Positions 42,484 through 50,361 of a stretch of DNA of 64,000 nucleotides are shown one piece after another. A model generated the notes under the pieces. It saw only the letters and a list, made by a program, of their open reading frames with translations. It searched no databases and was not told the DNA's origin. The position numbers and the translations under genes are program-made. This DNA is from a bacterium (GTDB lineage Bacteria > ARS69). The stretch spans positions 1 to 64,000 of the forward strand of contig JALGZR010000025.1 in the NCBI GenBank assembly GCA_025774805.1. Direction: 5' to 3'. Position 1 is the first letter of the stretch. The number at the start of each line of letters is the position of its first letter.

Positions 42484-45400
42484 TAGCGGCAGCCGACGAA
42501 TCGGACCGCGTTCAGGGACTCCCGCACGACGCTCGCCATCGCGTCCAGCGTGTAGTCGATGTCGTCGTCGGTGGTCGAGCTCCCCAGAGAGAAGCGCACG
42601 GCGCAGTGTGCCTGCTCCTCGCTGAGCCCCATCGCCAGGAGGGCGTGGGAGGGATCGGGGTTGCCCGCCTTGCACGCGGAGCCGGACGACAGGCAGACCC
42701 CGTGGCGATCGAGGAAGAGCACCATCGACTCGCCGCGGATGGCGGGCAGACTCACGTTGAGCGTGTTCGGCAGCCGTCGCTCGACCGGGCCGTTCCGCCG
42801 CGCGTCCGGAAGCAGTTCGAGGATGCCCGCCTCGAGACGGTCGCGCAGCGCGGCCAGCCGCGGGCCCTCCCCCGCCAGGAGCCGTTGCTCGGCCAGCTCG
42901 CAGGCGGCTCCGAAGCCCACGATGCCCGCGACGTTCTCCGTGCCGGCGCGCAGGCCGCCCTCCTGATCGCCGCCGTGCACCAACGGCGTGAGCTCGACCC
43001 CCTTTCGAACGTAGAGCGCGCCGACGCCTTTGGGGCCGCCCAGCTTGTGGGCGGAAACGGTGAGCAGGTCCACGTCGAGCGCGCCGACGTCGAGCGGGAC
43101 CTTGCCGAGCGCCTGAACGGCGTCGCAGTGGAACCGCGCGCCGTGGTCCCGGACGAGGGCGGCGAGCTCTTCGATCGGCTGCAGCGCCCCGACCTCGTTG
43201 TTGGCGGCCATGATGCTGACGAGGCGCGTGTCTACGCGCAGCACCGCCCGGAGATTCGCCGGCGAGACCAGGCCCTCGCCGTTCACCGGGAGCACCGTCA
43301 GGTCGAATCCTCTCCTCTCGAGCGCCCGGCACGTGGCGAGCACCGCGGGGTGCTCGACGGCCGAGCAGACGATGTGACCGCCGGGATCGGAGAGGCTGCC
43401 CTTGAGGGCCAGGTTGTTGGCCTCGGACCCGCTGCCCGTGAAGACCACACGTCGGGCGGTGCAGCCGAGCAGGTGCGCGACCTGCCGCCGGGCGGCCTCG
43501 ACCGCGGCGCGCGCCCGACTCCCCGGCTCGTGAATGCTCGAAGGGTTGGCGCAGGCCCCCTCGAGCCAGGGACGCATGGCCTCGAAGACCGCCGGGTCGA
43601 GGGGCGCGGTCGCGTTGTTGTCGAGGTAGACCGCGCGCGAGACGACGGGGCCCGCGATCGCGTCCTCTGCCGCGGCGTCCCGAACGTCCGGCCGGTCCAC
43701 GGCGTGTCCTTCGGCCCTCCGGACCTCGCACAACAGCGCCTTGTAGACCGGGAAGCCCGAGACCGGATCGAAACGGGCGGGATCGGTGAGAGTGTTCACG
43801 TTGCACTGCCGCCAGGTCTCGGGGCCGTTGGGACCCCCGCCGCCCATCTGCGGATCCACGCAACCGCGAACGATGTCATCGGTGAGTCGGGCGTGGTAGC
43901 GGACGCGCCCGCGCGCGGTCTCGACCCACACGGGATCGCCGTCCCCGATCCCCCGGGCCTCCGCATCGGCGACGTGCATGAGCACGGTGGGGCTCGGCTG
44001 GGACTCGCGCAGACCCTCGACGTTGTGGTGCTGGGAACGGAAGTCGTACGCGGTGCGGGTGCCCGACGTGAGCACCAGGGGGTACCGATTGGCGAGACCC
44101 GGTCGCGCCAGAGGTCCCTCGCCCGGCTCCGTGTAGACGGGAAGCGCATCGTAGCCGTGCTCCGCGAGGGTGCTCGACGCGATCTCGAGCCGTCCGGAGG
44201 GCGTGTCGAAGCCGGGACGCCCGTCGGGCCGAAGCCGGCCCTTCTCCCATTTGCGGTACTCCATGGCGACCGCCGGGATCTGCACGGAACCGCCCGCCGC
44301 CCGAACCTGCTCCAGCGTGAACCCGCTGCCCTCGAGAGCGAAGCGCAGAATCTCCTCCTCGCTCTGCGGAAAGAGCTCACCGTATCCCAGCCTCCGGGCC
44401 AGCTCGCCCAGGATGAGGAAATCGCCGCGCGCCTCGCCCTGAGGCTCGATCATGCGCTCGCGGATCTTGAACATCCCCCCGTAGCGCATGTAGGAGACGT
44501 TCTCGTAGTAGGTGGTCGCGGGGAGCACGATGTCGGCGTAGGCGGAGTCGGCGGTGTGGTAGCGATCGATACAGACGAGGAACTCCAGCGCTCCCAGCGT
44601 TCGTCGCCAGAGACCGGGATCGGGCCACGCGGTGATGAGCGAGCCGCCGAGCACGAGGAGCGCGGTGATGGGGTAGGGGCGTCCCTCGAGCACCGCCTCG
44701 GGCAGCGCGATGGCGTGCGACTCGCCGCGGTACGCGCTGTACACGGGGAAGCGGTCGCGGCCCAGAGCCCGTGCCGGGTTCGGGTTCGCGATCAAGCCGG
44801 AGCGATTCTGCGGGAAGGCGTTTTCGCGCATCCGGATCACGAGCCCGCCCGGAACGTCGAGCTGACCGGCCAGGGCCCAGAGCACCAAGACCGCGCGGAT
44901 GGCCTGGACACCGCTGTCCGAATACTCGAGGCCGCTGTACATGACGGGGCAGGCGCCCCGCGCGGTGGCGATGCGCCGCGCCCACTCCCGGATCCGCTCG
45001 GCCGGGACGCCCGTGATGCCCTCGGCCACCTCGGGTCGGTAGTGCTGCGTCAGTTGCGCGAGCTCGTCGAAGCCCACCGTCCACTCGCGGACGAAGGCCT
45101 CGTCGTAGAGCTCCTCCTCGATGAGGACGTCGATCATGGAGAGCGCCAGGGCGCCGTCGGTGCCCGGCCGAACTCCGAGCCATTCGGCCCCGGCCTGACG
45201 GGCCGTGCCGTTGCGGCGCGGGTCGATGGAGACGACCTCGGCGCCGCGGGCGCGAGCCTCGAGGATCTTGCGGTGCAGGAGCGGAGGAGAGTCGGTGGCG
45301 GGATTCGCGCCCCAGAGAACCACGAGCTCGGACTGCTCGATGTCCACGTCCATCGTGATGTAGAGCTCTCCGAGTGTGGTGTGCGGGGCGATCATGGCGA

Positions 45401-45863
45401 ACGAGACGTAACAGAGCGCCCCGACCCCCAGCGTGTTGGGTGACCCGAACGGGAAGAGGACGCTGGAAGCCGAGGAGACCGCGGTGTCCGCCGGCTGGAA
45501 CAGGTCGCAGAGCGCCATGTCGAATGCGCCTCGTCCCGTGTAGATGGCCGTGGCCTCGGCCCCTCGCTCGGCCTTCGTGCGCTCGAGCTCGGCGACGATG
45601 ATCTCGAACGCGTCGTCCCAGGAGATTGCCTCGAAATCGTGGGTTCCCTTGGATCCCCTGCGCCGCAGGGGCGTCTTCAGCCGATCGGGGTCGTGGACCA
45701 CCCGGGGCGAGTGGCGACCGATCGTGCAGATCATGCCGAGGGGGTGGTCGGGCAGAGGCTCCACGCGGGCCATGCGGCCGTTCTCCGAGCCCACGCGGAC
45801 CCAGCAGCCCGCCGGGCAGATCCCGCAGAGGCCTTCGCGCCACGACAGCTGGCCAACGGTCAC
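42483..45863 (-). CDS. Fusion: molybdopterin (DMSO reductase family) oxidoreductase + cysteine desulfurase; candidate metallopterin-dependent ergothioneine synthase
   Basis: I start at GTG 45863 in a GTGA overlap with the egtD stop (the track starts at 46007); this gives 1126 residues. Residues 1-60 bind [4Fe-4S] (CGICPAGC..C). The molybdopterin-binding region covers about 60-720, with a probable metal-ligand cysteine Cys151 in 'FGSPNTLGVGALCYVSF'. From about 742 to the end it is a NifS/IscS-like cysteine desulfurase with 'YLDNNATAPLDP', PLP-binding Lys940 (SAHKLGGPKG) and catalytic Cys1064 (LSSGSACKAG). From memory, this architecture beside an EgtD homologue was described for the oxygen-independent ergothioneine synthase of Caldithrix abyssi. 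There sulfur from cysteine is inserted into the imidazole of trimethylhistidine. All key residues are intact here. Confidence 0.88.
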   Translation of the reverse strand: MTVGQLSWREGLCGICPAGCWVRVGSENGRMARVEPLPDHPLGMICTIGRHSPRVVHDPDRLKTPLRRRGSKGTHDFEAISWDDAFEIIVAELERTKAERGAEATAIYTGRGAFDMALCDLFQPADTAVSSASSVLFPFGSPNTLGVGALCYVSFAMIAPHTTLGELYITMDVDIEQSELVVLWGANPATDSPPLLHRKILEARARGAEVVSIDPRRNGTARQAGAEWLGVRPGTDGALALSMIDVLIEEELYDEAFVREWTVGFDELAQLTQHYRPEVAEGITGVPAERIREWARRIATARGACPVMYSGLEYSDSGVQAIRAVLVLWALAGQLDVPGGLVIRMRENAFPQNRSGLIANPNPARALGRDRFPVYSAYRGESHAIALPEAVLEGRPYPITALLVLGGSLITAWPDPGLWRRTLGALEFLVCIDRYHTADSAYADIVLPATTYYENVSYMRYGGMFKIRERMIEPQGEARGDFLILGELARRLGYGELFPQSEEEILRFALEGSGFTLEQVRAAGGSVQIPAVAMEYRKWEKGRLRPDGRPGFDTPSGRLEIASSTLAEHGYDALPVYTEPGEGPLARPGLANRYPLVLTSGTRTAYDFRSQHHNVEGLRESQPSPTVLMHVADAEARGIGDGDPVWVETARGRVRYHARLTDDIVRGCVDPQMGGGGPNGPETWRQCNVNTLTDPARFDPVSGFPVYKALLCEVRRAEGHAVDRPDVRDAAAEDAIAGPVVSRAVYLDNNATAPLDPAVFEAMRPWLEGACANPSSIHEPGSRARAAVEAARRQVAHLLGCTARRVVFTGSGSEANNLALKGSLSDPGGHIVCSAVEHPAVLATCRALERRGFDLTVLPVNGEGLVSPANLRAVLRVDTRLVSIMAANNEVGALQPIEELAALVRDHGARFHCDAVQALGKVPLDVGALDVDLLTVSAHKLGGPKGVGALYVRKGVELTPLVHGGDQEGGLRAGTENVAGIVGFGAACELAEQRLLAGEGPRLAALRDRLEAGILELLPDARRNGPVERRLPNTLNVSLPAIRGESMVLFLDRHGVCLSSGSACKAGNPDPSHALLAMGLSEEQAHCAVRFSLGSSTTDDDIDYTLDAMASVVRESLNAVRFVGCR

Positions 45864-46861
45864 CGGGCAATCTTCCAGAGAGCATCGCAGAACCAGCGTC
45901 GCTTGTCGTAGAAACGGCCCTCCTCGACGAAGTTCGCGTGGGCACAGAGGTCGTCGATATCGCTGTCGAAGTACTTGTAGCTGTACTCGGTGTGAAGGGC
46001 CTCCCACGCCTCGAAGTGGAATTCGTCGCGAAGCTGATCGATGCGCACCCTCTGGTCCCGAACACTCACCAGGTAGCTCTTCATGGCGCTGGTGTGGACG
46101 TCGTAGGCGGCGAAGTGGCGGAAGGAAGAGACGTCGAAGTGGCCGCCCAACTCCCGGTTGATCCGTTCGAGGAGATTCAAGTTGAAGCGCGCGGTCACGC
46201 CCTTCGGGTCGTTGTAGGCGCGCATCAGGATCTCGATGTCCTTCTTGAGATCGAAGCCCACGAGAACCCGGTCGCCGGGAGACAGGGCATTGTGAAGGCG
46301 CCGCAGAAACGCCCGCACTCTCGGGCGCGTGAAGTTGCCGATGTTCGAGCCGAGAAAGAGGACCAGCTTGTGTCGCCGGCTCTGCTCGCCGAGCCGACGA
46401 AGGCTGTCGAAGTACTCCCCGACGAGACCCGCGATGGTCAGGGTCTCGTAGCGGCGACCCATCGCTCTGACCAAGCGTTCCATGCTCTTCTCGGAGATGT
46501 CGATGGGCACATAGCGGACGTCGTTGCCGGCGGCCACCAGAGGTTCGAGCAGGATCGCGGTCTTGTTTCCGTCGCCGGAGCCGAGATCCACCACGTCGAC
46601 CGGGCCGCTGCGCACCGAGGCCAGCATGCGTTCACCGTGGCTCTCGAAGATCTGGCGCTCCGAGGCCGTCAGGTAGTACACATCCTGCTCGGTGATTTGC
46701 TCGAAGAGGCGGCTGCCGGTGTCGTCGTAAAACCACTGAGAGGCGATGTGCTTGGGTCGCTCCGACAGGCCGATCAGCACATCGTCGGCGAACGCCTGCA
46801 GTGACGCCGCCTCATCGGACCGTCCGTCGACCGAGAGAGCTCGGTAGCCTTGGTGGGACAC
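45860..46861 (-). CDS. egtD: EgtD-like histidine N-alpha-methyltransferase
   Basis: The 333-residue protein is a SAM-dependent methyltransferase of the EgtD (DUF2260) family, which trimethylates the alpha-amino group of L-histidine to hercynine. Features are 'YDDTGSRLFEQITEQDVYYLTASE' at the N-terminus, SAM motif VDLGSGDGNKT, 'LFLGSNIGNFTRP', 'DLKKDIEILMRAYND' and 'FNLNLLERINRELGG'. These are all family hallmarks. The start is GTG 46861; no Shine-Dalgarno is evident, but TATGAT sits 8 nt upstream. The stop overlaps the molybdopterin-desulfurase start, indicating coupled synthesis of the two ergothioneine enzymes. No aerobic EgtB or EgtC is present in the window. Confidence 0.9.
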   Translation of the reverse strand: MSHQGYRALSVDGRSDEAASLQAFADDVLIGLSERPKHIASQWFYDDTGSRLFEQITEQDVYYLTASERQIFESHGERMLASVRSGPVDVVDLGSGDGNKTAILLEPLVAAGNDVRYVPIDISEKSMERLVRAMGRRYETLTIAGLVGEYFDSLRRLGEQSRRHKLVLFLGSNIGNFTRPRVRAFLRRLHNALSPGDRVLVGFDLKKDIEILMRAYNDPKGVTARFNLNLLERINRELGGHFDVSSFRHFAAYDVHTSAMKSYLVSVRDQRVRIDQLRDEFHFEAWEALHTEYSYKYFDSDIDDLCAHANFVEEGRFYDKRRWFCDALWKIAR

Positions 46862-46869
46862 GACGGGGC

Positions 46870-46875
46870 ATCATA
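46870..46875 (-). promoter_or_regulatory. Possible -10 box for a leaderless egtD transcript
   Basis: TATGAT on the minus strand ends 8 nt before the GTG start, so transcription could begin at or next to the start codon. No -35 box matches well. Confidence 0.3.
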
Positions 46876-46944
46876 GCACCTTTGCGGGGGACCGAGACGT
46901 TCGATCCGCCGAGGGCCTCTCGATTCAGGGGACTCCGGGCTCAC

Positions 46945-47109
46945 CTTGAAGCGGCCGCCGCCACGGTCGTCACCATGAAACGCGAGGCGGTGTCCCGATC
47001 GGCCCTCTTCCGAGCCGACCACCCCTTCCTCTTCCTGATCCGCGACCGGGAGACGGGCAGTCTCCTGTTCCTGGGGCGAGTGATGGATCCGGGGATCGGG
47101 GAGGCGTGA
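46945..47109 (+). pseudogene. Serpin 3' remnant (reactive-centre hinge to C-terminus)
   Basis: The end of the track ORF 46801-47109 reads 'LEAAAATVVTMKR' and then 'FRADHPFLFLIRDRETGSLLFLGRVMDP'. The first part matches the reactive-centre-loop hinge (..EAAAAT..) and the second the C-terminal signature of serpins. Upstream residues do not resemble a serpin, so about 330 residues of the usual 380 are missing. I read it as the 3' end of a serpin gene whose body was deleted. It is short but highly specific. A hairpin follows 30 nt later. Confidence 0.75.
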
Positions 47110-47141
47110 GAGGAGGGGCATCGCCCGCGCGGCCGACGAAG

Positions 47142-47169
47142 ACGGGGCGGGAGCTCGGTCCCGCCCCGT
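47142..47169. terminator. Terminator-like hairpin between convergent units
   Basis: ACGGGGCGGGA pairs perfectly with TCCCGCCCCGT (11 bp, 6-nt loop) between the serpin remnant and the DUF2914 gene stop. No strong T-run. Confidence 0.5.
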
Positions 47170-47216
47170 TCTCGATCATCGGTCGATCTCTCGAGGTCTT
47201 CCCCTTGCGGCCGGGG

Positions 47217-47810
47217 TCAGCCGGAGGAGGCGGTCCCGGCCTTCGGCTCGGGCGCGGGAGCCTTCGTCCCTCCATCGAGGGCAAAGGCCGAGGTTCCGAT
47301 CACGTCCCCCTCTTCCGTCACGATCTCGACGCGGCAGTCCCCGCTCCATCCGGGCCAGATCGTCTTTTGACTCCAGCACCTCCAACGGGGTCCCTTCACG
47401 GTGATCGGGATCTCGTTGACCAGGGTGTCCCCGACGTACCAGCGGTGAAAGATTTGGGTGGGGGTCCGGGCGTTCCGCACGTCCGTGAAGCAGAACAGCA
47501 TACCGACGTCCGTCGTGAAGGAGGTCCCGCCCCCGACGGGCTGACGGTCCTCGACGTCCTTGCAGACGGCGACCGCGGCAAGCTCGAGCACGGGCGCGAT
47601 CTCCGCCTTCCGGGCCGTGATCTCCTTGGCTTCCGCCGGCGACTCCACGCCCTCCACCTCTCGCACCGGCTCCGGAGCCGCCTTGCGGGCGGGGGTGGCC
47701 TTCGCGTCCTCTTCGGCGGCGGGTTGCGCGCTGTCGTCCGCGAGCACGGTGAAGACCGACCCGACGGCGACGATCAACGCGAGCAACAGAAACGGCTTCA
47801 GAGCTCTCAT
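47217..47810 (-). CDS. Exported DUF2914-domain protein
   Basis: The 197-residue protein starts at ATG 47810 with a membrane or signal segment (FLLLALIVAVGSVFTVLA). A Glu/Ala/Pro-rich linker to about residue 75 leads into a DUF2914 domain, recognised by 'CKDVEDRQPVGGGTSFTTDVG', 'FHRWYVGDTLVNEIPITVKG' and 'RWRCWSQKTIWPGWSGDCRV'. The domain is a small beta-fold of unknown function, often at the C-terminus of envelope proteins. No operon partner is evident, so it is probably monocistronic. Confidence 0.82.
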   Translation of the reverse strand: MRALKPFLLLALIVAVGSVFTVLADDSAQPAAEEDAKATPARKAAPEPVREVEGVESPAEAKEITARKAEIAPVLELAAVAVCKDVEDRQPVGGGTSFTTDVGMLFCFTDVRNARTPTQIFHRWYVGDTLVNEIPITVKGPRWRCWSQKTIWPGWSGDCRVEIVTEEGDVIGTSAFALDGGTKAPAPEPKAGTASSG

Positions 47811-48175
47811 GTTCCCTTCTCCCAGATTGGTGATCTTCCCGGCCTCACGACCCCTTCCGAGGAGATCCCCCGGGAAGGAGGCCGATCATACGACCCATCG
47901 GCGGCCAGGAAGGTCGAATCAAGGCAAAAGTCGGCCAAGGAAGGCCCGAATCCCCCGGACGATCGGCGAACGCCGTCGCCCGATCCGGGGGTGGGGGGGG
48001 TCCGCGCCCGAGAGACCCCGCCGGAGCGGTGACGGGCCGATCTCCCGTGTGGAACGCCCCCGCCCCGCCCTCTATACTCCCCGCGTCGTGTCACCGCGTT
48101 CAGGAGCCCCTCGGCCAGTCCGGGCACCACCGGAGCGGTCCGCCGAGGGCCGGACCGGGACGGGAGGGATCGACC
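47811..48175 (+). promoter_or_regulatory. 365-bp divergent region upstream of DUF2914 and M29 genes
   Basis: No gene is seen. TATACT (48073-48078) in an otherwise G+C-only stretch is a plausible -10 box for the M29 aminopeptidase gene about 98 nt downstream; the -35 region (GTGGAA) is poor. Confidence 0.35.
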
Positions 48176-49414
48176 GTGTCGGACTCGTTCGAAACGAAAC
48201 TGGAGAAGTATGCCGATCTGGCGGTCCGCGTGGGAGTCGGTCTTCAGAGCGGCCAGCGGCTCATTGTCCGGGCTCCCGTCGAAACGGCCCCCTTCGCACG
48301 TCTCCTGGTCAAGAAGGCGTACCAGGCGGGGGCGCGTTTGGTCGAGGTGCTCTGGGTGGACGACGCGACCAACCTCGCTCGCTTCCAGCACGCCCCGGCG
48401 GACTCCTTCGATGAGCTGCCCACGTCCTTGGCCGACGCCCTGTTGAGATGCGGAGAGCGAGGGGACGCCGTCATCACGGTCTATGCGACCGATCCGTCCC
48501 TCCTGAAGGATCAGGACCCCGAGCTCGTCGCGAAGACTCAGAAGGACTTGCAGGCCTATCTTCTGCCCTTCTCGAAGCGGATCGTCAGCAAGAAGCTCAA
48601 CTGGTGCGTGGTCTCCGCTCCGATCCCGAGCTGGGCCGCCCACGTCTTTCCCGATGCGGCTCCCGAAGAGGGGACCGATCGGCTCTGGGACCGGATCTTC
48701 CGGATCTGTCGCATCGATCAGGCGGACCCGTTCCGGGCGTGGAAGGATCACATTGCCGGGCTGGCCCGCCGCCGGGAGTATCTCGATCAGAGGCAGTTCT
48801 CGGCCCTGCGGTTTCGGGGACCGGGAACGGATCTGACGGTCGGTCTTCCCGAACGTCACCTGTGGCTGGGGGGAGAGAGCAAGACCGCCGGGAAGAAGAT
48901 CCCCTTCGTCGCGAACCTGCCGACGGAAGAGGTCTTCACGGCTCCTCACAGGGATCGCGTGGACGGAGTCGTACGATCCACGAAACCTCTCAGCTATGCG
49001 GGAGCGGTGATCGAAGGTTTCGAGTTCCGATTCGAGAACGGACGCGTCGTCCACGTCGAGGCGGAACGGAACGCCGCCGTTCTCCGGCAGCTGATCGACA
49101 CCGATGACGGCGCGGCGCGCCTCGGCGAGGTCGCGCTCGTTCCTCACAGCTCCCCGATCTCCCAATCCGGCATTCTCTTCTACAACACGCTCCTCGACGA
49201 GAACGCCTCGTGCCATCTCGCCGTCGGGAAGTCGTACCGCGTCTGCATCGCGGGGGGAGGCGAGATGTCCGACCAGGACTACGCGCGCGCGGGAGGGAAC
49301 GAGAGCTTGGTCCACGTCGACTTCATGATCGGATCGGGGGAAATGGACGTCGACGGCGCGGGCTCCGACGGATCGACGCAGGCCCTGATGCGGAGCGGCG
49401 AGTGGGTCGACTAG
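48176..49414 (+). CDS. M29-family aminopeptidase (AmpS/AmpT-like)
   Basis: The start is GTG 48176 with GGGAGGG about 7 nt upstream, giving 412 residues; the track's 48029 start adds a leader with no support. Family blocks are 'VRVGVGLQSGQRLIVRAPVE', 'RPGTDLTVGL'-like 'GPGTDLTVGLPERHLW', 'PTEEVFTAPHRDRVDG', 'NTLLDENASCHLAVG' and 'LVHVDFMIGS', the last three carrying the metal ligands (Glu, His, His, Asp). M29 enzymes are cytosolic, cobalt- or zinc-dependent aminopeptidases of broad specificity. The PHP phosphatase gene follows 14 nt after the stop and is probably cotranscribed. Confidence 0.9.
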   Translation: MSDSFETKLEKYADLAVRVGVGLQSGQRLIVRAPVETAPFARLLVKKAYQAGARLVEVLWVDDATNLARFQHAPADSFDELPTSLADALLRCGERGDAVITVYATDPSLLKDQDPELVAKTQKDLQAYLLPFSKRIVSKKLNWCVVSAPIPSWAAHVFPDAAPEEGTDRLWDRIFRICRIDQADPFRAWKDHIAGLARRREYLDQRQFSALRFRGPGTDLTVGLPERHLWLGGESKTAGKKIPFVANLPTEEVFTAPHRDRVDGVVRSTKPLSYAGAVIEGFEFRFENGRVVHVEAERNAAVLRQLIDTDDGAARLGEVALVPHSSPISQSGILFYNTLLDENASCHLAVGKSYRVCIAGGGEMSDQDYARAGGNESLVHVDFMIGSGEMDVDGAGSDGSTQALMRSGEWVD

Positions 49415-49428
49415 GTTCCGCCGCCACG

Positions 49429-50223
49429 ATGAGCGTGGCCACCTACCACAACCACACGAGCTGGAGCGACGGATCGGTGTCCGTCGCGGAGCTCGTGGAG
49501 CGCGCGGGCCGTCTCGGTGTCGACGAGCTGGGGATCTCAGATCACTACGTGCTGCACCCGTCCGGGCGGACGCCGCCCTGGGGAATGCCCGTGGATCGTC
49601 TCGCCGACTACGTCGAGGACGTGCGCACTCACGCGGGCGGGACGTCGCCGGTCGTCCGCCTCGGGCTCGAGGTCGATTGGTTTCCGGGCCAGGAGGAGGC
49701 AATTCGCGACGGCCTGGACGGTTTTCCATTCGACTTCGTCATCGGGTCGGTGCACGAAGTGGACGGGTTCCGGGTCGACGCGTCGGCACTCGACTGGGAC
49801 GAGCTTCGACCTGAAGAGCGGAACGAGCGGTTTCGGCTCTATTGGGTGAAGGTCCGCGCGATGGCGGAGAGTCGTCTCTTCGACATCGTCGGTCATGCCG
49901 ATCTGCCGAAGAAGTTCGGCCATCATCCCACGACCGATCTCGGCGCGGTCATCGACGAGGCGCTGGACGCGGTCGGCCGGGCGGGAATGATCGTCGAGCT
50001 GAACACGGCCGGATGGCACAAGCCGTGCGCGGACGGCTACCCGGCGCTCGAGCTCCTGAGGGAATGTCATCGACGGAAGATCGGCGTGACCCTCGCGGCG
50101 GACGCCCACGATCCCGCTCACCTTCTGCGCGATTTCCCCCGAGGCATCGAGCGGATTCGCCGGGCCGGCTACTCACGGATCGCGCGATTCCGTTGCCGAG
50201 AGATCGTTTACGAGAGCTTCTGA
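49429..50223 (+). CDS. PHP-domain phosphatase, histidinol-phosphatase (HisK) type
   Basis: From ATG 49429 the 264-residue protein reads as a PHP domain. HNHTSWSDG carries the first metal pair, 'ISDHYVLHP' the next, followed by 'LGLEVDWFPG', 'IGSVHEVDGF', 'DIVGHADLPKKFG' and 'LAADAHDPAHL'. This order matches HisK-type histidinol-phosphate phosphatases. The trinuclear metal site looks complete. A role in histidine synthesis is likely but not certain, because PHP proteins also act on other phosphomonoesters and no his genes are adjacent. The ORF in the track starts far upstream inside the M29 gene. Confidence 0.82.
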   Translation: MSVATYHNHTSWSDGSVSVAELVERAGRLGVDELGISDHYVLHPSGRTPPWGMPVDRLADYVEDVRTHAGGTSPVVRLGLEVDWFPGQEEAIRDGLDGFPFDFVIGSVHEVDGFRVDASALDWDELRPEERNERFRLYWVKVRAMAESRLFDIVGHADLPKKFGHHPTTDLGAVIDEALDAVGRAGMIVELNTAGWHKPCADGYPALELLRECHRRKIGVTLAADAHDPAHLLRDFPRGIERIRRAGYSRIARFRCREIVYESF

Positions 50224-50361
50224 CCCGGGCGGCGGACCGCCCACGGGCGGCCGTCTTCGGGGCCTGGGAGGTCGGCTCTCATTGTGGTATTCTGAGGAAG
50301 AACGGTCGAGGTTCATTCCCCTCCCTCCGAACCTGCCTCACTCACATCCCGGAGTCGCATC

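Noticed and set aside
42483-45863. Molybdopterin-desulfurase fusion as an assembly chimera
   Set aside because: The frame is continuous, both domains are complete, it is coupled to egtD, and the architecture matches a described ergothioneine synthase.
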